A stretch of 64,000 nt of DNA from positions 1,089,663 to 1,153,662 of the forward strand of contig NZ_CP026004.1 of assembly GCF_003086895.1 (NCBI RefSeq). Reading direction: 5' to 3'. Of the stretch, positions 61,395 to 64,000 are shown piece after piece. Position numbers and translations under genes: made by a program. The notes beneath the pieces are model-generated. The model worked only from the letters and a program-made list of their open reading frames with translations, ran no database searches and was not told where the DNA came from. This DNA is from Stenotrophomonas sp. ESTM1D_MKCIP4_1. Lineage in GTDB: Bacteria; Pseudomonadota; Gammaproteobacteria; Xanthomonadales; Xanthomonadaceae. How positions within the stretch are numbered: the first letter of the stretch is position 1; each line of letters begins with the position of its first letter.

Positions 61395-61410
61395 ATGCAA
61401 TCGATTGCAT
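61395..61410. promoter_or_regulatory. right LacI-type operator of the glycoside island
   Basis: The perfect palindrome ATGCAATCGATTGCAT contains the same 14-bp TGCAATCGATTGCA as the left border. It sits between the divergent isomerase operon and LacI regulator 2, so it can repress both. A second palindrome, TGTGCAGTGCACA, lies at 61441-61453. Confidence 0.85.
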
Positions 61411-61474
61411 TACCCTAGCATGGGCCTCCCGCGGACCTGTTGTGCAGTGCACAGCGGAACCAGGAACTGAAACC

Positions 61475-62482
61475 ATGGCAACCATCTACGACATCGCAAA
61501 GCACGTAGGCGTTTCTGCCGGCACGGTGTCGCGTGCCTTGTCCCGCCCGGACAAAGTGCTCCCGGCCACGCGTGCGCGCATCGAACAGGCGGCTGCAGCG
61601 CTGGGCTACGTGCCCAACACCGTGGCCAGAACGCTGAAGACCCAGCGCAGCGGCAAGATCCTGGTCACGGTGCCGGATATCGCCAACCCGTTCTTCGCGC
61701 AGATCCTGCAGGGCGCCGAAGACGCGGCACAGGCAGCCGGCTATGCCGTACTGCTGGGCGATACCCAGCACCAGCCCGAACGCGAGGAACGCTATGCGCA
61801 GATGCTCCGGCGCAACGAGGCCGACGGCCTGATCGTCCTGGGGCATCGCCTGCCGCCGACCGCACGCGGGATCGTGCAGGCGCTCGGTGCCGCCGCACCG
61901 GTGGTCAACGGCTGCGAGTTCGACCCTGCGTTGGGCATCCCCAGCGTCCACATTGACAATGCCGCCGCCGCACGCGCGGTGATGGACCACCTGTACGGAC
62001 TGGGCCACGAACGAATCGCCGTGGTCGGCGGGCCCCCCGACAACCCGCTGCACCAGCAGCGGCTGGAAGGCGTGCGCAGTGCCGGCAAGGTGCGCGGTCG
62101 GCTGCGCAGCCTGCGCGTCGTACCCGGCGATTTTTCACTGGAATCCGGCCATGCGGCGGTGAAGGCGCTGCTCGCGCTGCCGCTCGCGCCCACCGCGGTG
62201 TTCTGCTTCAGCGACCAGATGGCGCTGGGCGCGCTGGCGGCCTGCCGTGATCTGGGGGTGCGCGTACCGGACCAGCTGTCCATCGTCGGTTTCGATGATC
62301 TCGCCTCGTCCAGCTTCCTGACGCCGCCGCTGACCACCGTCCGCCAGCCGATGCGCGAAATCGGGGCACGTGCGGTCAACCTGCTGCTGGCCATCATCGA
62401 ACGCGTCGATGTGCCACTGCAGCAGACGCTGGATTTCAGCTTGATGCTGCGCGGATCGACCGCCGCGCCCGCAGCGGGGTGA
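61475..62482 (+). CDS. LacI family transcriptional regulator 2 (glycoside island repressor)
   Basis: 335 residues from ATG 61475, with AGGA 9 bp upstream. The HTH is TIYDIAKHVGVSAGTVSRAL at 3-22 and the hinge ALGYVPNTVARTLKTQ. The sensor domain has NPFFAQILQGAEDAAQAAGY, FCFSDQMALGALAACRDLG and SIVGFDDLASSSFLTPPLTT. TGCAATCGATTGCA occurs in its own upstream region and at the far end of the island, making it the obvious repressor. The inducer is probably the glycoside or its keto product (inferred). Confidence 0.94.
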   Translation: MATIYDIAKHVGVSAGTVSRALSRPDKVLPATRARIEQAAAALGYVPNTVARTLKTQRSGKILVTVPDIANPFFAQILQGAEDAAQAAGYAVLLGDTQHQPEREERYAQMLRRNEADGLIVLGHRLPPTARGIVQALGAAAPVVNGCEFDPALGIPSVHIDNAAAARAVMDHLYGLGHERIAVVGGPPDNPLHQQRLEGVRSAGKVRGRLRSLRVVPGDFSLESGHAAVKALLALPLAPTAVFCFSDQMALGALAACRDLGVRVPDQLSIVGFDDLASSSFLTPPLTTVRQPMREIGARAVNLLLAIIERVDVPLQQTLDFSLMLRGSTAAPAAG

Positions 62483-62509
62483 GCGGCGGGCGCATCATTC
62501 CGCGGGCTG

Positions 62510-62926
62510 CTAGCGCAGGTGGGCCTTCGCGCAGGCCAGCACATGGTTGTAGTCGCTGGACATGCACTGGTAGAAGTCCCGCTTCGCGTCGGTCGCGCCT
62601 TCGCAGTCGGCTTCGGTGATCTGCGGCAGCAGGCCGCGCATCGGGGTGGCCATGGCCTCGAACTTCGCCGCATCCATGTACCCGCCCGCCACGTTCTTCG
62701 CGCCCACTTCCAGCATGGTTTCCACGCCGTAGCGTGCATTCTCGACGGCCTTTGGGCAGGACAGTTCGACGTCGGTGCGCTGCACTTCCAGCAGCGAGGC
62801 AGCGATGGCCTCGGCATCCGCCTTGACCTGCGGCGGCAACGGCGTGGTGTCGGCTTCGCCGCCCATGGCCAGCGTCGGCAGCGGGCACAGCATCAGGACC
62901 AGAACGACGGGCAGCAGGCGGGGCAT
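62510..62926 (-). CDS. small exported Cys-containing protein, unknown function
   Basis: 138 residues from ATG 62926. The signal peptide ends LPTLAMG. The mature protein is helical with four Cys (VELSCPKAVENARYG, EADCEGATD, FYQCMSSDY, LACAKAHLR), likely two disulfides, and recalls small secreted proteins of unknown function. It converges with LacI regulator 2 at 27 bp and is divergent from the AI-2E family gene. No role in the island is implied. Confidence 0.8.
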   Translation of the reverse strand: MPRLLPVVLVLMLCPLPTLAMGGEADTTPLPPQVKADAEAIAASLLEVQRTDVELSCPKAVENARYGVETMLEVGAKNVAGGYMDAAKFEAMATPMRGLLPQITEADCEGATDAKRDFYQCMSSDYNHVLACAKAHLR

Positions 62927-63067
62927 CGGGCATCCATGCGGGTGGGTGGGGCGCCAGTGTGCGCTGGCGTGCGCACGGCCGCCAGTGGGCTGAACGGAAC
63001 GCCGCCGCGTGTCCCGGAACCGCCTCGCCATTCCACTACCATGGGCCACCCCAGTGGATGCCCTGCC

Positions 63068-64000
63068 ATGACCGACCTGACCCTCGCCCTGCCCAGACCG
63101 CCTGCCGCGCGCATCGCCGCCTGGCTGTTGATGCTGCTGGGCATGTGGCTGGCGCTGAAGCTGGGCCTGGTGGTCACCCTGCTGTCGGGCCTGCTGGTGT
63201 TCCAGCTCACCCACGTGCTGGCCAATACCGTGGAGGGCAAGCTGCCACCGGGCCGCGCCCGCGCGGTCGCCGTCATCGTGCTGTCGGCTGTCATCATCGG
63301 TGCGCTGGTGCTGGCTGGTATCGGCGTGGCGTCGTTCTTCCGCAACGAGACCGGTGGCCCCGACGTGCTGCTGGCGCGCCTGATGGACATCCTCAACACC
63401 TCGCGCCACCAGGTGCCGGCGCTGCTGCAGCCGTACATTCCCGAAGACCTGACGCGCCTGCGCGAGGCACTGAACGACTGGGCGGCCGAGCACCAGCGGC
63501 AGCTGGGCGTGGCCGGTACCTCGGTGGTGCAGGTGGGCGTGCGCATCCTCATCGGCATGGTGCTGGGTGCCATGATCGCCCTGTACGACGAGCTGCCGCT
63601 GCCGAAGATGGGCCCGCTGGCGCAGGAACTGATCGGCCGCACCACCCGCCTGGCGGTGGCCTTCCGCCAGGTGGTGTTTGCCCAGGTGAAGATCTCGCTG
63701 CTCAACACGGTGTTCACCGCGGTGTTCCTGCTGGGCGTGCTGCCGCTGTTCGGCGTGCACCTGCCGCTGTCGAAGACGCTGGTGCTGATCACCTTCCTGG
63801 CCGGCCTGCTGCCGGTGGTGGGCAACATCATCTCCAACACCATCATCACCATCGTCGCGCTGTCGGTGTCGTTCTACGTGGCGGTGGCGGCCCTGCTGTA
63901 CCTGATCGTCATCCACAAGCTGGAGTACTTCCTCAACGCACGCATCGTGGGCGGCGAAATCCAGGCGCGGGCCTGGGAACTGCTGCTGGCCATGCTGGTG
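63068..64000 (+). CDS. AI-2E family transporter (PerM-like), 3' end beyond window
   Basis: 311 codons visible from ATG 63068, open to the last base. Hydrophobic segments at about 18-34, 37-50 and 70-88, then a soluble stretch (about 90-155), then further helices (VQVGVRILIGMVLGAMIALY, VKISLLNTVFTAVFLLGVLP, LVLITFLAGLLPVVGNIISN). LLPVVGN and the final HKLEYFLNARIVGG match the AI-2E_transport/PerM family of inner-membrane permeases, whose substrates are mostly unknown. The missing part is probably 40-60 residues. Confidence 0.92.
   Translation, partial: MTDLTLALPRPPAARIAAWLLMLLGMWLALKLGLVVTLLSGLLVFQLTHVLANTVEGKLPPGRARAVAVIVLSAVIIGALVLAGIGVASFFRNETGGPDVLLARLMDILNTSRHQVPALLQPYIPEDLTRLREALNDWAAEHQRQLGVAGTSVVQVGVRILIGMVLGAMIALYDELPLPKMGPLAQELIGRTTRLAVAFRQVVFAQVKISLLNTVFTAVFLLGVLPLFGVHLPLSKTLVLITFLAGLLPVVGNIISNTIITIVALSVSFYVAVAALLYLIVIHKLEYFLNARIVGGEIQARAWELLLAMLV

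Noticed and set aside
61441..61453. TGTGCAGTGCACA as a second operator
   Set aside because: It is a perfect short palindrome, but it occurs once, with no matching copy at the other island promoter.

Overview
The window is GC-rich (mostly G/C third positions, TGA stops dominant) and reads as chromosome of a Stenotrophomonas/Xanthomonas-type gammaproteobacterium. The pointers are the LysC-LysA fusion, the MurL-MurD2 pair, the Rrf2-sufBCDS operon, many TonB receptors, and abundant GTAG-headed extragenic palindromes of the kind described in Stenotrophomonas maltophilia. No tRNA, rRNA, CRISPR array, integrase or phage gene was recognised. Both ends cut a gene: a Fiu-like receptor on the left and an AI-2E family membrane protein on the right.

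Layout. 1-2.8 kb: Fur-type operator, a small membrane protein and a Fiu-like catecholate siderophore receptor. 3-4.3 kb: Rieske ferredoxin, GNAT acetyltransferase and an EF-Tu-domain-like small protein. 4.3-8.7 kb: FAD monooxygenase and FyuA-like receptor, divergent from an AraC regulator. 8.8-9.5 kb: a REP-associated tyrosine transposase (RAYT) flanked by four copies of a GGGGTCAGA-headed palindrome. 9.6-14.9 kb: the suf Fe-S assembly operon led by an Rrf2 regulator with an IscR type-1-like operator over its promoter. 15-21.4 kb: SET-domain protein, PfpI, DUF1439, a lipoprotein, DUF3861, a Lys-rich HU protein, OsmC and two tandem PhzF paralogues. 21.5-26.9 kb: LysAC fusion, MurL and MurD2 (peptidoglycan precursor supply). 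27-30.4 kb: small proteins, SMI1/KNR4, dienelactone hydrolase and polyprenyl synthase.

30.5-44.4 kb is a maltodextrin locus: GH13 alpha-glucosidase, TonB receptor, GH97, a six-hairpin glycosidase, an MFS sugar transporter and a secreted GH13 amylase. Three promoter regions carry an identical 14-bp site, TGAATACGTATGCA. A LacI regulator at 50.6-51.6 kb is a candidate binder. Between lie a membrane protein, SseB, an ABC permease fused to an M1 aminopeptidase with its ATPase, and a second EF-Tu-domain-like protein; ssb follows.

52.7-62.5 kb is the most striking system: two convergent operons bounded on the outside by the same operator, TGCAATCGATTGCA, with a second LacI gene just beyond the right one. 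They encode a GMC dehydrogenase with a Tat-signal small subunit, a DUF1080 3-keto-glycoside hydrolase, a cytochrome c, three TIM-barrel sugar isomerases/epimerases (two exported), a Gfo/Idh/MocA oxidoreductase and an MFS importer. Together they look like a glycoside 3-oxidation pathway: oxidise at C3, cleave the 3-keto glycoside, isomerise or reduce the product, import it.

Repeats shape the whole region. GTAG palindromes supply the stop codon of three genes. GGGGTCAGA palindromes supply both the last residues and the stop of three other unrelated genes. Two composite tandem arrays occur, one of exactly 103 bp x 6 and one of 87 bp x about 2.5.
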